A stretch of 64,000 bases of DNA from Bergeyella_A cardium (GTDB lineage: Bacteria; Bacteroidota; Bacteroidia; Flavobacteriales; Weeksellaceae), in NCBI RefSeq assembly GCF_030012605.2, contig NZ_CP114055.2. One strand, written 5' to 3'. The notes under the pieces were generated by a model that was not told the DNA's origin, did no database searches, and saw only the letters and a list, made by a program, of their open reading frames with translations. Position numbers and translations under genes: made by a program. Positions 45,655 through 54,993 of this stretch are shown here, one piece after another. The first letter of the stretch is position 1. Each line of letters opens with the position of its first letter.

Positions 45655-47568
45655 ATGAGAATAGTCTTTAGCCTGTTGTTTATTATAATATTTAGCAGTA
45701 TTTCTGCCCAGAATAATGATGCTTTTCTGGATAGTCTTAATAAAAAGCTCTCAGAAGTTCAGAAGCCTGATGAGAAATTTAAGATATTAATGAAAATATC
45801 AGATTACTGGTCTTACAGGGATACAGCTATGGCTTTTTCAGCGATAAAACAGGCAGAGCCTTATATAAAAGATGAGTATACAAAAGGGCTGAAATACTTC
45901 TACAAAGCGGGAGTTTATTTTGATAAGGATATAGACGCCAGCCAGCAGCTTTATTTAAAGGCAGAACCTCTCATTGCTACTAAAAAATCAACAGAATCCT
46001 ACGAATACAGAGCTCGGCTGTGGCATAACTATGGTGTTTTGGAGCAGATAAAAGGCAATGGCAAACAGCTGATGGATATCACCCTTAAAAAGTGCATTCC
46101 TTTTGCAGAAAAATCAAATAATAATACCCTTTTAGCAGGTTATCATACCGATATAGGCATTCTTTTCTTTAATATAAAGGAGTACGAAAAGGCGATTCAT
46201 TACTATAAAAAAGCCATCAGCATTTTAGATAAAGACACCCAATCATCTATACAAAAAGGAGAAACCACTGCTTGGGCATACATCAACCTTGCTGAAACCT
46301 ATCTCTTTTTAAAGCAGAATATAGAAGCTCTACACTCAATAGAAAAGGCAGAAAAAGCACTTGTAAATATTCCGCAGTCTCAGTATAATGTACTCATATA
46401 TAAGGTGAAATCTCGATATTATATCAGTACCGAAAACATAACCGAAGCCTTAACTTATATAGAAAAGGGAATTAGTTTTGCTCAGAAAATGGGACTGGAG
46501 TATGATGAGCAGTCCTTGAGCTATGAAAAATTCAGACTTTACAGAGATTTAAAGCAGTACAGCGAGGCAAAACAGGTATTGATTAGCCTGTTAGAAAACA
46601 AGAAATTTCTCAAGAACAAGAAAAACCATCTTATTTATCTCAATGATATTGCGAGTTTAGAATATGAAAATAAAAACTATAAAGAGGCTTTTGAGTATCT
46701 GAAAAAATTTCAGGTAATTTATGATAGCCTTACGCAGGAAGATGAGAAAACAAAAATCATCTCTCTGGAATCCAAGTTTAAAAATAAGGAGCAACAAACC
46801 GAAATCCAATATCTTAAATCCAAAAATTACCAGCAGAAGATTATCTTTTGGATAAGTTCAGCTCTCATTATCATCATTGCATTTTTTATTATTTATACTT
46901 ATCGGCAGAGGAAGAAACATAATGAACAAAAACTCCTTAACATACAGAAAACAAAGGAAATAGAAGTAAAACAAGCCCTTACTGATGGTGAGAATAAAGA
47001 GCGAGAGAGGATATCAAAAGAACTGCACGATGGTATAGGTGGTAAAATTACAGGGATTAAAATCAGTCTGGAGCACCTTGCTCGTGAGCAGGAAGATGAA
47101 AAACTGCTAAAAGCCATTAATAGCCTTGATGAAGCGGTATCAGAAGTTCGCCTTATCTCCAAAAACCTCGCTCCCATCACCCTCCTCAAATATGGTTTGG
47201 AAGAGGCGATAAAGGACTTTTGCCAAAATTCACAAAACGATTATTGCAAGATTTATTTCTATTCCAAAAACCTTAATATTATAAACGATAAAGTAACTCA
47301 AATGCACATTTACCGCATCTTGCAGGAGTCTGTAAGCAATGCTATAAAGCACTCAGAAGCAAGTAAAATCATTGTGCAATGCACCTATGAGCCTCCTTTC
47401 CTGCTAATGGAAATAGAGGACAATGGTAAAGGTTTCAATCCAGAGACTGTTAGCCGAAATTTAGGACTTAATAATATAGAAAAGAGAGTCATAGCCCTCA
47501 ACGGGAAACTCACCATAGAATCTGCACTCCAAAAAGGTACAACCATAAATATAGAATGCAACATATGA
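45655..47568 (+). CDS. TPR-containing sensor histidine kinase (HisKA_3, NarX/DesK-like)
   Basis: 637 aa. Signal peptide, about 370 residues of extracytoplasmic TPRs (ARLWHNYGVLEQIKG, YHTDIGILFFNIKEYEKAIHYYKKA, AYINLAETYLFLKQNIEAL), coiled coil, one membrane helix (IIFWISSALIIIIAFFIIY), then HisKA_3 with phospho-acceptor H458 (KELHDGIGGKITG) and a HATPase domain (N box LQESVSNAIKHSEA, G box EDNGKGFNP). Overlaps the response regulator by 4 bp, so they form one two-component system. Signal unknown. Confidence 0.93.
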   Translation: MRIVFSLLFIIIFSSISAQNNDAFLDSLNKKLSEVQKPDEKFKILMKISDYWSYRDTAMAFSAIKQAEPYIKDEYTKGLKYFYKAGVYFDKDIDASQQLYLKAEPLIATKKSTESYEYRARLWHNYGVLEQIKGNGKQLMDITLKKCIPFAEKSNNNTLLAGYHTDIGILFFNIKEYEKAIHYYKKAISILDKDTQSSIQKGETTAWAYINLAETYLFLKQNIEALHSIEKAEKALVNIPQSQYNVLIYKVKSRYYISTENITEALTYIEKGISFAQKMGLEYDEQSLSYEKFRLYRDLKQYSEAKQVLISLLENKKFLKNKKNHLIYLNDIASLEYENKNYKEAFEYLKKFQVIYDSLTQEDEKTKIISLESKFKNKEQQTEIQYLKSKNYQQKIIFWISSALIIIIAFFIIYTYRQRKKHNEQKLLNIQKTKEIEVKQALTDGENKERERISKELHDGIGGKITGIKISLEHLAREQEDEKLLKAINSLDEAVSEVRLISKNLAPITLLKYGLEEAIKDFCQNSQNDYCKIYFYSKNLNIINDKVTQMHIYRILQESVSNAIKHSEASKIIVQCTYEPPFLLMEIEDNGKGFNPETVSRNLGLNNIEKRVIALNGKLTIESALQKGTTINIECNI

Positions 47569-48194
47569 AAGCAATAGACATTATTATCTGTGATGATCAT
47601 CCGCTCATTACCGAGGGGCTTCAAAGTTTTATCAATAATACAAAGGAGATGAGAATTATTGCCACAGCTTCTTCTGCCAGAGAGCTATGGGAGATTCTAA
47701 AAGATTACCAGGCAGATGTCCTTCTATTGGATATTAGCTTGCCCGATAGCAACGGTGTAGAGCTCTGTGCGGAAATTAAGGCAAAGTACCCTCATCTCAA
47801 AGTACTGGCGCTGAGCAATCATAACGAGCGTAGCTATATCCTCCGTATGCTTAGCAGTAATGCATCTGGTTACCTCATTAAAAGCTCATCTATTGTGGAG
47901 ATTGAAAAGGCAATAAAAGAAGTCCATTCAGGTAGAATTTATTTTGATGATGAGGCGCGGAAAATCCTCGCTTCTCTTGCGAATACCGAGACTACCAGCC
48001 TACCACCGATTACCAAACGCGAAAAGGAGGTTCTAAAATACATTTCCGAGGGGCTTACCTCTCCTCAGATTGCTGAAAAAATGTATATTACCTCTCAGAC
48101 AGTCGATAGCCATCGTAAAAATCTAATGGCAAAATTCTCGGTCAATAAAACCATCAACCTCCTCCAAAAAGCTAAAGAATTAGGTATTATATAA
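47565..48194 (+). CDS. LuxR/NarL-family response regulator
   Basis: 209 aa from ATG 47565 (ATGA overlap with the kinase stop). Receiver domain: DD at 10-11, phospho-acceptor D56 (LLLDISLPDSNG), K about 106. The C-terminal LuxR HTH is TKREKEVLKYISEGLTSPQIAEKMYITSQTVDSHRKNL. Partner of the upstream kinase. DNA targets are not visible. Confidence 0.95.
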   Translation: MKAIDIIICDDHPLITEGLQSFINNTKEMRIIATASSARELWEILKDYQADVLLLDISLPDSNGVELCAEIKAKYPHLKVLALSNHNERSYILRMLSSNASGYLIKSSSIVEIEKAIKEVHSGRIYFDDEARKILASLANTETTSLPPITKREKEVLKYISEGLTSPQIAEKMYITSQTVDSHRKNLMAKFSVNKTINLLQKAKELGII

Positions 48195-48531
48195 AATGAG
48201 AGTGAATGGGTATAATACCAGCTTTATCAAATTAATGAGCTCTATTTTTTAAGAGGTTAATAATACTTTTTATACAATAAAACTCAATTTTAATTTTTAA
48301 ATTATTAAAAATATTTCTGACAATCTGGCAAATCCTATATTTTATCTCCTAAAAAAAATCTACTTAAAATGGAGGCAAAGCAAAGGCGGAAGGAAAAAGT
48401 GATAAATATCTAATATCTGCCAAAATGTCTTTTTCCCTGTCTCTTTGTTTGATAAATTAATAATTCCTTAGTTTCATATAGATTACGGATATTTTAAAAA
48501 TGATTACATTTGTGGCAAACTGCTTATTATT
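48195..48531. other. Intergenic region with a promoter element only
   Basis: AT-rich. TACATTTG at 48505-48512 is a likely -7 element, 19 bases before the E1 gene ATG. No hairpin with a clear T-run, small ORF or RNA gene was recognised elsewhere in it. Confidence 0.45.
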
Positions 48532-50958
48532 ATGAAAGAAACATATCTGAAAACCCAGTCGGTTTCCTTTGAAGATTTTAAGAAAAGCATCTTAGATGAC
48601 TATAAACTTGGAAGAATCTCCCGAGAGCTTTCCTTGCTTGGAAGGCGCGAAGTGCTTACAGGAAAAGCCAAATTCGGTATCTTCGGAGATGGCAAAGAAC
48701 TCCCGCAAATCGCTATGGCAAAAGTCTTCCGAGAGGGAGATTGGCGCTCTGGCTACTATCGTGATCAGACCCTTGCGCTTGCTGTAGGTGCTCTTAGTCC
48801 GCAGTCTTTCTTTGCTCAGCTCTATGCAGATACAGATACCAGCAGAGAGCCTGCAACAGGTGGTAGGCAAATGAATGGGCACTACGCTACCCGAAGCCTG
48901 AATGATGATGGTAGCTGGAAAGACCTTACCAAAATAAAAAATGTATCCTGCGATATTTCTCCTACTGCTGGGCAGTTCCCACGACTCTTGGGGTTGGCTC
49001 AAGCATCTAAGATATTCAAGGAAATTCAGTTTGAAGGCTCTGAAAAGTTTTCAAACAAGGGTAATGAAATAGCTTTTGGTACCGTGGGCGATGCCTCCAC
49101 TGCAGAGGGGCATTTCTGGGAAACCCTCAATGCTGCTTGTGCCCTCCAAGTGCCTATGATTATCTCTATTTGGGATGACGGTTACGGTATCTCTGTGCCT
49201 ACCCATAACCAAAGAGCAAAAGTAGATATTGCCGAAATGCTATCTGGCTTCCAGAGAAAAGCAGGAGAAAAGCAAGGCTGTGAGATTATTCAAGTGAAAG
49301 CGTGGGATTATCCTGCCCTCATTGATGCTTATGCCAAAGCGGAGCACTTCGCTCGTGAAGAGAGCGTTCCTGTAGTTATTCACGCTGTAGAAGTAACTCA
49401 GCCACAGGGGCACTCTACATCTGGCTCACACGAAAGATATAAATCCGAAGAGAGACTTGCTTGGGAAGCAGAGTATGATGGATTAGCAAAATTCAAAGAA
49501 TGGATTCTTGAGTATTCTGTTACATTAGATAAGAAAAAGCATCCTCTGGCTACCCTCGAAGAGCTTGAAACTATAGAAAACGAAGCTAAAAAGGAAGTAA
49601 AAGAGGCTCAAAAAGCGTCTTGGGCAGCATACAGAAAGCCAATAGATGATGCAAAAGCAGAGGTTTATCCACTTGTAAAGGCATTATCCGAAGGAAATGA
49701 AAACATAAAACAGGAATTAGATGCTTTTGATAAGATTGTAACCATAGGTAAAAAGGATGTATTCCATTTGGGAAGGCAGGCGCTTTTATTCTCTGTAAAT
49801 TCACCTCAGAAAGAAGATTTGAAATCCGTATTACAAAGGTTCTTTAAAGCAGAGGAAGATAATTACTCCTCTCATCTCTATTCTCAGTCTCAGTGGAAAG
49901 CGACTTCGGTGGAGGAGATTAAACCTGTATATTCCAGCACTTCCTTAGAGGTAGATGGTAGAATTGTCATCAGAAATAATTTTGATAAAATATTTGAAAA
50001 ATATCCTCAGACGCTCATCTTTGGAGAAGATTCTGGGAATATAGGCGATGTAAACCAAGGTTTGGAGGGTATGCAGGAGAAATATGGTGCTACACGAGTG
50101 GCAGATACGGGTATTCGTGAGGCAACTATCCTCGGTCAGGGTATTGGTATGGCGATGAGGGGGCTTCGTCCTATTGCGGAGATTCAGTATTTGGATTATC
50201 TGCTCTACTGCCTTCAAGGGATGAGCGATGACCTCGCTACTCTACAATACAGAACCAAAGGAGGGCAAAAAGCACCGCTTATCATCAGAACAAGAGGGCA
50301 TAGATTAGAAGGAATCTGGCATTCTGGCTCTCCTATGGCAGGGATTCTCAACCTATCAAAAGGGATTAATATCCTTGTGCCAAGGAGCTTAACAAAAGCA
50401 GCAGGTTTCTATAATACAATGCTTAAAACCGATGAGCCAGCACTTATTATTGAATGCTTAAATGGCTATAGATTAAAGGAAACTCAACCTGATAACTTGG
50501 GTGAATTTACAGTACCTGTAGGTAAGATAGAAATAACCCGAGAGGGAGCAGATGTAACGCTGGTAACTTATGGTTCTACTTGGCGTATTGTAACTCAAGC
50601 AGCGGAGACGCTTCAAAAATTAGGTATTAATGCTGAGGTGATAGATGTTCAGTCTCTTGTGCCATTTGATATAGCAGGCGAAATCGTTGGGGAGAGTCTT
50701 AAAAAGACCAATCGTCTTGTGATTATAGATGAAGATGTGCAAGGTGGAGCGTCTGCTTATATTCTGCAACAGATTTTGGAGAATCAGCAGGGGTATAAGT
50801 ACTTAGACTCTGCTCCACTGACCATTACGGGCAAAGACCATCGGCCTGCCTATGGCTCGGATGGGGATTATTTCAGTAAGCCTTCGGTGGATGATATTGT
50901 AGAGAAGGTTTATGCGCTCTTTAATGAGGTAAATCCCACGAAGTATCCATTAGATTAA
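48532..50958 (+). CDS. 2-oxo acid dehydrogenase E1, fused alpha and beta subunits (branched-chain type)
   Basis: 808 aa ThDP enzyme for oxidative decarboxylation of 2-oxo acids, most likely branched-chain. Residues 1-about 440 are E1 alpha (GKELPQIAMAKVFREGDWRSGYYRDQT; ThDP site FGTVGDASTAEGHFWETLN; HSTSGSHERY), residues about 470-808 are E1 beta (LIFGEDSGNIGDVNQGLEGMQEKYG, DTGIREATILGQGIGMAMRG, RTRGHRLEGIWHSGSPM, HRPAYGSDGDYFSKP). Alpha-beta fusion is usual in flavobacteria. E2 and E3 are not adjacent. Exact substrate inferred. Confidence 0.92.
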   Translation: MKETYLKTQSVSFEDFKKSILDDYKLGRISRELSLLGRREVLTGKAKFGIFGDGKELPQIAMAKVFREGDWRSGYYRDQTLALAVGALSPQSFFAQLYADTDTSREPATGGRQMNGHYATRSLNDDGSWKDLTKIKNVSCDISPTAGQFPRLLGLAQASKIFKEIQFEGSEKFSNKGNEIAFGTVGDASTAEGHFWETLNAACALQVPMIISIWDDGYGISVPTHNQRAKVDIAEMLSGFQRKAGEKQGCEIIQVKAWDYPALIDAYAKAEHFAREESVPVVIHAVEVTQPQGHSTSGSHERYKSEERLAWEAEYDGLAKFKEWILEYSVTLDKKKHPLATLEELETIENEAKKEVKEAQKASWAAYRKPIDDAKAEVYPLVKALSEGNENIKQELDAFDKIVTIGKKDVFHLGRQALLFSVNSPQKEDLKSVLQRFFKAEEDNYSSHLYSQSQWKATSVEEIKPVYSSTSLEVDGRIVIRNNFDKIFEKYPQTLIFGEDSGNIGDVNQGLEGMQEKYGATRVADTGIREATILGQGIGMAMRGLRPIAEIQYLDYLLYCLQGMSDDLATLQYRTKGGQKAPLIIRTRGHRLEGIWHSGSPMAGILNLSKGINILVPRSLTKAAGFYNTMLKTDEPALIIECLNGYRLKETQPDNLGEFTVPVGKIEITREGADVTLVTYGSTWRIVTQAAETLQKLGINAEVIDVQSLVPFDIAGEIVGESLKKTNRLVIIDEDVQGGASAYILQQILENQQGYKYLDSAPLTITGKDHRPAYGSDGDYFSKPSVDDIVEKVYALFNEVNPTKYPLD

Positions 50959-50968
50959 TATAAAAGAG

Positions 50969-50997
50969 CTCCTCTGAATACTCAGAGGAGTTTTTTT
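50969..50997 (+). terminator. Terminator of the E1 gene
   Basis: CTCCTCTGA (50969-50977), loop ATAC, TCAGAGGAG (50982-50990), then seven Ts. Confidence 0.9.
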
Positions 50998-51095
50998 ATG
51001 GAATTGAATTCCAACTTTTAGATCTAATCCCTACTAAATTGTTTTTAGCCATCAGTTTATAGTATGGATCGCATTGTTTAAGGCTTTAATTTTAA

Positions 51096-51126
51096 TGAAA
51101 AACTCTCCCTGTGTTAGGGGAGAGTT
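51096..51126 (-). terminator. pheS terminator
   Basis: AACTCTCCC (51101-51109) and GGGAGAGTT (51118-51126) pair; on the minus strand a T-run follows. It lies about 50 bp past the pheS stop. Confidence 0.8.
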
Positions 51127-51178
51127 ATATCCATTCTATGGGGAAGATTAATTATTTTTAATTACTCACTAATTGCCT

Positions 51179-52189
51179 TTATACTAATGAGAACTGTTTG
51201 AGCATTCGGATATCGTTTTCAAAGAACATTCGGATGTCTCCCATTTGGTAGAGGAGCATTACGATTCGTTCTATTCCCATTCCGAAGGCATAGCCGCTGT
51301 ATTGGTCGGGGTCTATGTCTACATTAGTCAGTACGGCGGGGTCTACCATTCCGCAGCCCATTATTTCTAGCCAGCCTGTTCCTTTGGTTATTCGGTAGTC
51401 AGTCTCGGAGTTGAGCCCCCAATATACATCTACTTCGGCACTTGGTTCGGTGAATGGGAAGTAGGAAGGACGCATTCTTATTTTGGATTTCCCGAAGAGC
51501 TCGGTGGTGAAGAACTGAATGGTCTGTTTCAGGTCTGCGAAGCTCACCGCTTTGTCTATATAAAGCCCCTCTATCTGGTGGAAGATGCAGTGCGAGCGGG
51601 AGGAGATAGCCTCATTTCTAAATACTCTACCTGGTGAGAGTATTCGGATGGGTGGCTCGCTTTGCTCCATATGGCGAATCTGCACTGATGAGGTATGCGT
51701 TCTGAGGAGTATATCAGGATGGGTTTCTATGAAGAAAGTATCTTGCATATCTCGTGCAGGGTGATATTCTGGCAGGTTGAGCGCCGTGAAATTATGCCAG
51801 TCGTCTTCTATTTCGGGACCATCTGCTACGGCAAAACCTATGGATTTAAAGATTTCAATAATTCTGTTTCTCACTAAATTGATGGGGTGCCTTGTCCCTA
51901 AATCGAGAGGGAAGCCAGGGCGTGTGAGGTCTTCTTTTACTTCGGTTTGGCTGGTTTCAAAGGTAGATTTAAGAGACTCCAGCTTCTCTGCAACGGACTG
52001 TTTTAAAAGATTTATTTTCTGCCCAAACTCTTTTTTTTGTTCGTTAGGCACTTCTTTAAATTTTGCAAATAAATCATTCAGAATACCTTTTTTACCATTA
52101 AACCGTATTCTGAATTGCTCCATTTCTTCCTTGCCTTGCGCTACGAAGTTTTGTACCTCTTTCAGATAATCTTCTATACTTTGTATCAT
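51179..52189 (-). CDS. pheS: Phenylalanyl-tRNA synthetase alpha subunit
   Basis: 336 aa from ATG 52189 (MIQSIEDYLKEV); the longer frame to 52255 runs over the promoter. N-terminal coiled coil, then class II core: motif 1 HPINLVRNRIIEIFKSIGFAVADGPEIE, motif 2 LLRTHTSSVQIRHM...GRVFRNEAISSRSHCIFHQIEG, motif 3 GYAFGMGIERIVMLLY. The beta subunit gene is not nearby, as usual in this group. TACTTTTG at 52215-52222 (minus) is a likely promoter. Confidence 0.96.
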   Translation of the reverse strand: MIQSIEDYLKEVQNFVAQGKEEMEQFRIRFNGKKGILNDLFAKFKEVPNEQKKEFGQKINLLKQSVAEKLESLKSTFETSQTEVKEDLTRPGFPLDLGTRHPINLVRNRIIEIFKSIGFAVADGPEIEDDWHNFTALNLPEYHPARDMQDTFFIETHPDILLRTHTSSVQIRHMEQSEPPIRILSPGRVFRNEAISSRSHCIFHQIEGLYIDKAVSFADLKQTIQFFTTELFGKSKIRMRPSYFPFTEPSAEVDVYWGLNSETDYRITKGTGWLEIMGCGMVDPAVLTNVDIDPDQYSGYAFGMGIERIVMLLYQMGDIRMFFENDIRMLKQFSLV

Positions 52190-52214
52190 CTTGGATTTAA
52201 TCGTTAGTAAGGCG

Positions 52215-52222
52215 CAAAAGTA
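52215..52222 (-). promoter_or_regulatory. Candidate -7 element of pheS (TACTTTTG)
   Basis: Minus-strand TACTTTTG, 25 bases before the pheS ATG. Confidence 0.5.
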
Positions 52223-52320
52223 AGAATTTTTTTTATAGGCTTGCTTTCTGGTCATTCAAATATTTTATTTAATTTTAGCTCGTGAATCAGTAGAAATATT
52301 AACCCTAAAAAGTAAAACTT

Positions 52321-53178
52321 ATGAAAAAGATTCTTTTTCCAACAGATTTCTCGGAAGTGGCAGATAATGCCTTTGTCTATACCCTGCACCTCGCTAAGAG
52401 TATGCAGGCGGAGATTATTGTAGTACACGCCTTCGATGCCGATGTGCTTTCCAGCTTCCACAGTGGGCATCCAGAGCTGGTAGCCAATGTATATACTACG
52501 ATGGAGCTTGGCGAATTTGAGCAGTTTAAGAAAGAAGGTCAGAAATTAAGAGAAATTGCCGAAAAGCATCAGCTCAGCGATTTAAAGATTAGTTTTATGT
52601 TTGAGGCTGGTGGGCTACCGCACATCCTTACCAAAGTGGCCAAGAAAGAAGGCATCAGTATGGTAGTGATGGGTACTAGCGGTGCTTCTGGATTTGGTAA
52701 AAGATTCTGGGGCACGAATACCCTAAATGCTATGCAGTCTATGAACCTTCCCGTGCTCAGTATCCCAGGCAGTGCCGAGTTTCATACGATAAAAAATATC
52801 GGATTTACAACGGTATTTAAGGATTCCGATAAGGAGATATTACAAGAGCTCCTCACAGCTTCTGAGTATTTTAATGCGCAGATAAAAGTTCTCCACATTA
52901 TAGAATACAGTGGTAATGTAGAGAAGAAAGAGGCCTTTGCAGCTGAGAAAATCAATGAGTGGAAACACTTCTTTAGCAGTGATAAATTAGACTTCGTAGT
53001 TTCTAAAGCAGATGATTTAAGAAAGGGCGTACTCGGCTTTACAAAATCTGAAAATATAGATGCTCTGGTCATTGCTAAAAGAAATCTCAGCTTTATAGAC
53101 AGTCTCTTTTATTCCAGCCTCAGCGATAAGCTCGCCTCCAAAATAGATATCCCGCTTTTGGTTATTAAGGAGAAATAG
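52321..53178 (+). CDS. Universal stress protein, two tandem Usp domains
   Basis: 285 aa. First Usp domain MKKILFPTDFSEVADNAFVYTLHLAKSMQAEIIVVHAF with the C-terminal VVMGTSGASGFGKRFWGTNT (G-2x-G-9x-G/S-type nucleotide loop); second domain from about residue 150 (NIGFTTVFKDSDKEILQELLTASEYFN ... LVIAKRNLSFIDSLFYSSLSDKLA) has a diverged loop. Role in stress survival inferred from the family. Followed 12 bp later by murF. Confidence 0.92.
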   Translation: MKKILFPTDFSEVADNAFVYTLHLAKSMQAEIIVVHAFDADVLSSFHSGHPELVANVYTTMELGEFEQFKKEGQKLREIAEKHQLSDLKISFMFEAGGLPHILTKVAKKEGISMVVMGTSGASGFGKRFWGTNTLNAMQSMNLPVLSIPGSAEFHTIKNIGFTTVFKDSDKEILQELLTASEYFNAQIKVLHIIEYSGNVEKKEAFAAEKINEWKHFFSSDKLDFVVSKADDLRKGVLGFTKSENIDALVIAKRNLSFIDSLFYSSLSDKLASKIDIPLLVIKEK

Positions 53179-53190
53179 TATTTTTGGGCT

Positions 53191-54453
53191 ATGAATGTAC
53201 AGGAGTTTTATAACAGTTATTACAAAAGGGCAAATAAGGTAACCATAGACAGCCGAAAAATAGAGCAGAATGATATCTTTTTTGCCTTTTCCGGTGAAAA
53301 TTTTAATGCTGCTACCTTGGCAGAAAAAGCTGTAGAGCAGGGTGCTTTGGCGGTTATCGTAGAGCAGCAGGAGTTTGAGAATAGAGACCTCAATATATTT
53401 TTTGCACCCTCTACTTTAGACTTCTTGCAGGCGCTTGCGAGGCATCACAGGCAGCAGCTCACCATTCCCGTTATAGGGCTTACAGGAAGCAACGGCAAGA
53501 CCACTACAAAAGAACTCATCAGCACCGTACTGATGCAGAAATATAAAGTCCAATACACTTTGGGAAACCTCAATAACCACATCGGTGTACCGCTCACGCT
53601 GCTCTCCATAAAACCTTCACACGATATTGCTGTGGTAGAAATGGGGGCTAATCATCAGCACGAAATAGAGGCGTTGTGCAGCATTTCTCAGCCTACCATA
53701 GGTTATATTACCAACTTTGGAAAGGCTCACCTCGAAGGCTTCGGTGGTTTTGAAGGCGTTATTAAAGGTAAATCCGAGCTTTATGATTATTTAAAAAGCC
53801 ATCAGCAGAAGATTTTAATGAATGATAATGATGAAATCCAGCGCGAGAAAGTGGGGGATTACTTTAATAGAGTTTCTTTCGGTACGGAGGCATCAGATTT
53901 TATGTTCCAGAAATATACTTCTGACCACTTTGTGGGTATAGAATACGCAGGCAGAAAGGCGCTCTCCCATCTCACAGGCGATTATAACTTTACCAATCTC
54001 TGTGCTGCTGCTGCTCTTGGACTGTCGTTCGGTATTGATTTTAATGACATTGCCCTTGCCATTGAGGCATATACGCCTACCAATATGCGCTCTCAAATCA
54101 TCAAAAAAGAGGGGCAAACCCTCGTCCTTGATACCTATAATGCCAATCCGAGCAGTATGTCTGCCTCGCTCCATAATTTCATCACCTTCGAAGGCTCAAA
54201 GACCATTATCATTGGTGATATGCTCGAGCTTGGGGAAGAGAGTTTAGCTGAGCATCAGCAGATTTTTAATCTTGCCAAAAGTCTGGGCTTTGATGAAATC
54301 ATTACCGTTGGGCAAAACTTTGCTAAAGTAGATACCGAGCACAACTTCCCCAATACCGAAGCCCTCATTGAATACCTCAAAACTCACCCCATTCGTTCCC
54401 AAAACCTCCTCCTGAAAGGCTCGCGAGGCATAGCTCTGGAAAAACTGCTATAA
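53191..54453 (+). CDS. murF: UDP-N-acetylmuramoyl-tripeptide--D-alanyl-D-alanine ligase
   Basis: 420 aa Mur ligase; adds D-Ala-D-Ala in the last cytoplasmic step of peptidoglycan precursor synthesis. TIDSRKIEQNDIFFAFSGENF (substrate domain), P-loop GLTGSNGKTTTKEL, VVEMGANHQHEIEALC, central LTGDYNFTNLCAAAALG, C-terminal LDTYNANPSSMSASL. Slightly short but complete. It is not in a dcw cluster here. Confidence 0.96.
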   Translation: MNVQEFYNSYYKRANKVTIDSRKIEQNDIFFAFSGENFNAATLAEKAVEQGALAVIVEQQEFENRDLNIFFAPSTLDFLQALARHHRQQLTIPVIGLTGSNGKTTTKELISTVLMQKYKVQYTLGNLNNHIGVPLTLLSIKPSHDIAVVEMGANHQHEIEALCSISQPTIGYITNFGKAHLEGFGGFEGVIKGKSELYDYLKSHQQKILMNDNDEIQREKVGDYFNRVSFGTEASDFMFQKYTSDHFVGIEYAGRKALSHLTGDYNFTNLCAAAALGLSFGIDFNDIALAIEAYTPTNMRSQIIKKEGQTLVLDTYNANPSSMSASLHNFITFEGSKTIIIGDMLELGEESLAEHQQIFNLAKSLGFDEIITVGQNFAKVDTEHNFPNTEALIEYLKTHPIRSQNLLLKGSRGIALEKLL

Positions 54454-54993
54454 GTAGAAATTTAGCTAATAGCCACCCACCGCCTATAGCCTACTGCGAG
54501 AAGCAAACCACCCCCAGCTAGTAGCTAAAAGCCAGTAGCCAGCCGCCCCTATTGCGTAATAAAAAAATACTCTTATATTTGCCTCGCAATTAGATGAAAA
54601 AAGGATGAAAAGGAATACCCAAAATATGACAAATATCACATACGCAAACTTGCGTATGTGCAATAATTTGTTATCCTTCCTTCCTTCCTTCAAAATATAG
54701 TCTTATTTAAAAGACTATATAGAGCGCCGATAGGCGCGCGGGCTCTGCCCGCGCGCCTATCGGCGCTTTTGCACTTGCCCGTTTTTTATTTTTCCACTTG
54801 TGCAGGAGGCTGTGCTCCCCACAAAGTCGCGAGCGAAGCGAGCGACAAAGCGCTAGTCAATCTTCTTTTAGAGCAAAATCAGACAAGAGTGAAGATAGGG
54901 GAGGTGCATTGTCGCCAGCCTTTGGCTGGCGACTCAATCGCAGTTTCTATGCTCAATAATTATTCCCAAGGAAGTAACATAAATAATAGATAT
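54454..54993. other. Intergenic region rich in hairpins and strings
   Basis: Holds, in order: AGCTAAAAGCCAGTAGCC-type dispersed strings (54460-54545), a CCTT microsatellite (54675-54690), a near-palindrome CACATACGCAA/TTGCGTATGTG (54637-54660), a 21-bp GC-rich hairpin (54723-54767), a GAGCGA-repeat hairpin (about 54827-54848) and a perfect 10-bp hairpin GTCGCCAGCC/GGCTGGCGAC (54913-54935). An ORF reading through from 54769 is not needed, since the signal peptide of the next gene begins at 54994. Confidence 0.6.
54723..54770 (+). terminator. Very strong GC-rich hairpin with T-tract
   Basis: A 21-bp perfect stem: left arm 54723-54743 (AGCGCCGATAGG...GGGC), loop TCT, right arm 54747-54767, then TTTT. 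It is far more stable and GC-rich than other terminators here and lies 270 bp past murF, ahead of the FISUMP gene. Confidence 0.65.

Noticed and set aside
54637..54660. CACATACGCAA/TTGCGTATGTG as a recombinase site for an invertible promoter
   Set aside because: Only one copy was seen and no inverted partner or recombinase gene is nearby; the SpecificRecomb protein at 7606 is not a true recombinase by motif.
54769..54993. 75-residue N-terminal extension of the FISUMP protein
   Set aside because: It reads through hairpins, and the signal peptide begins at 54994.
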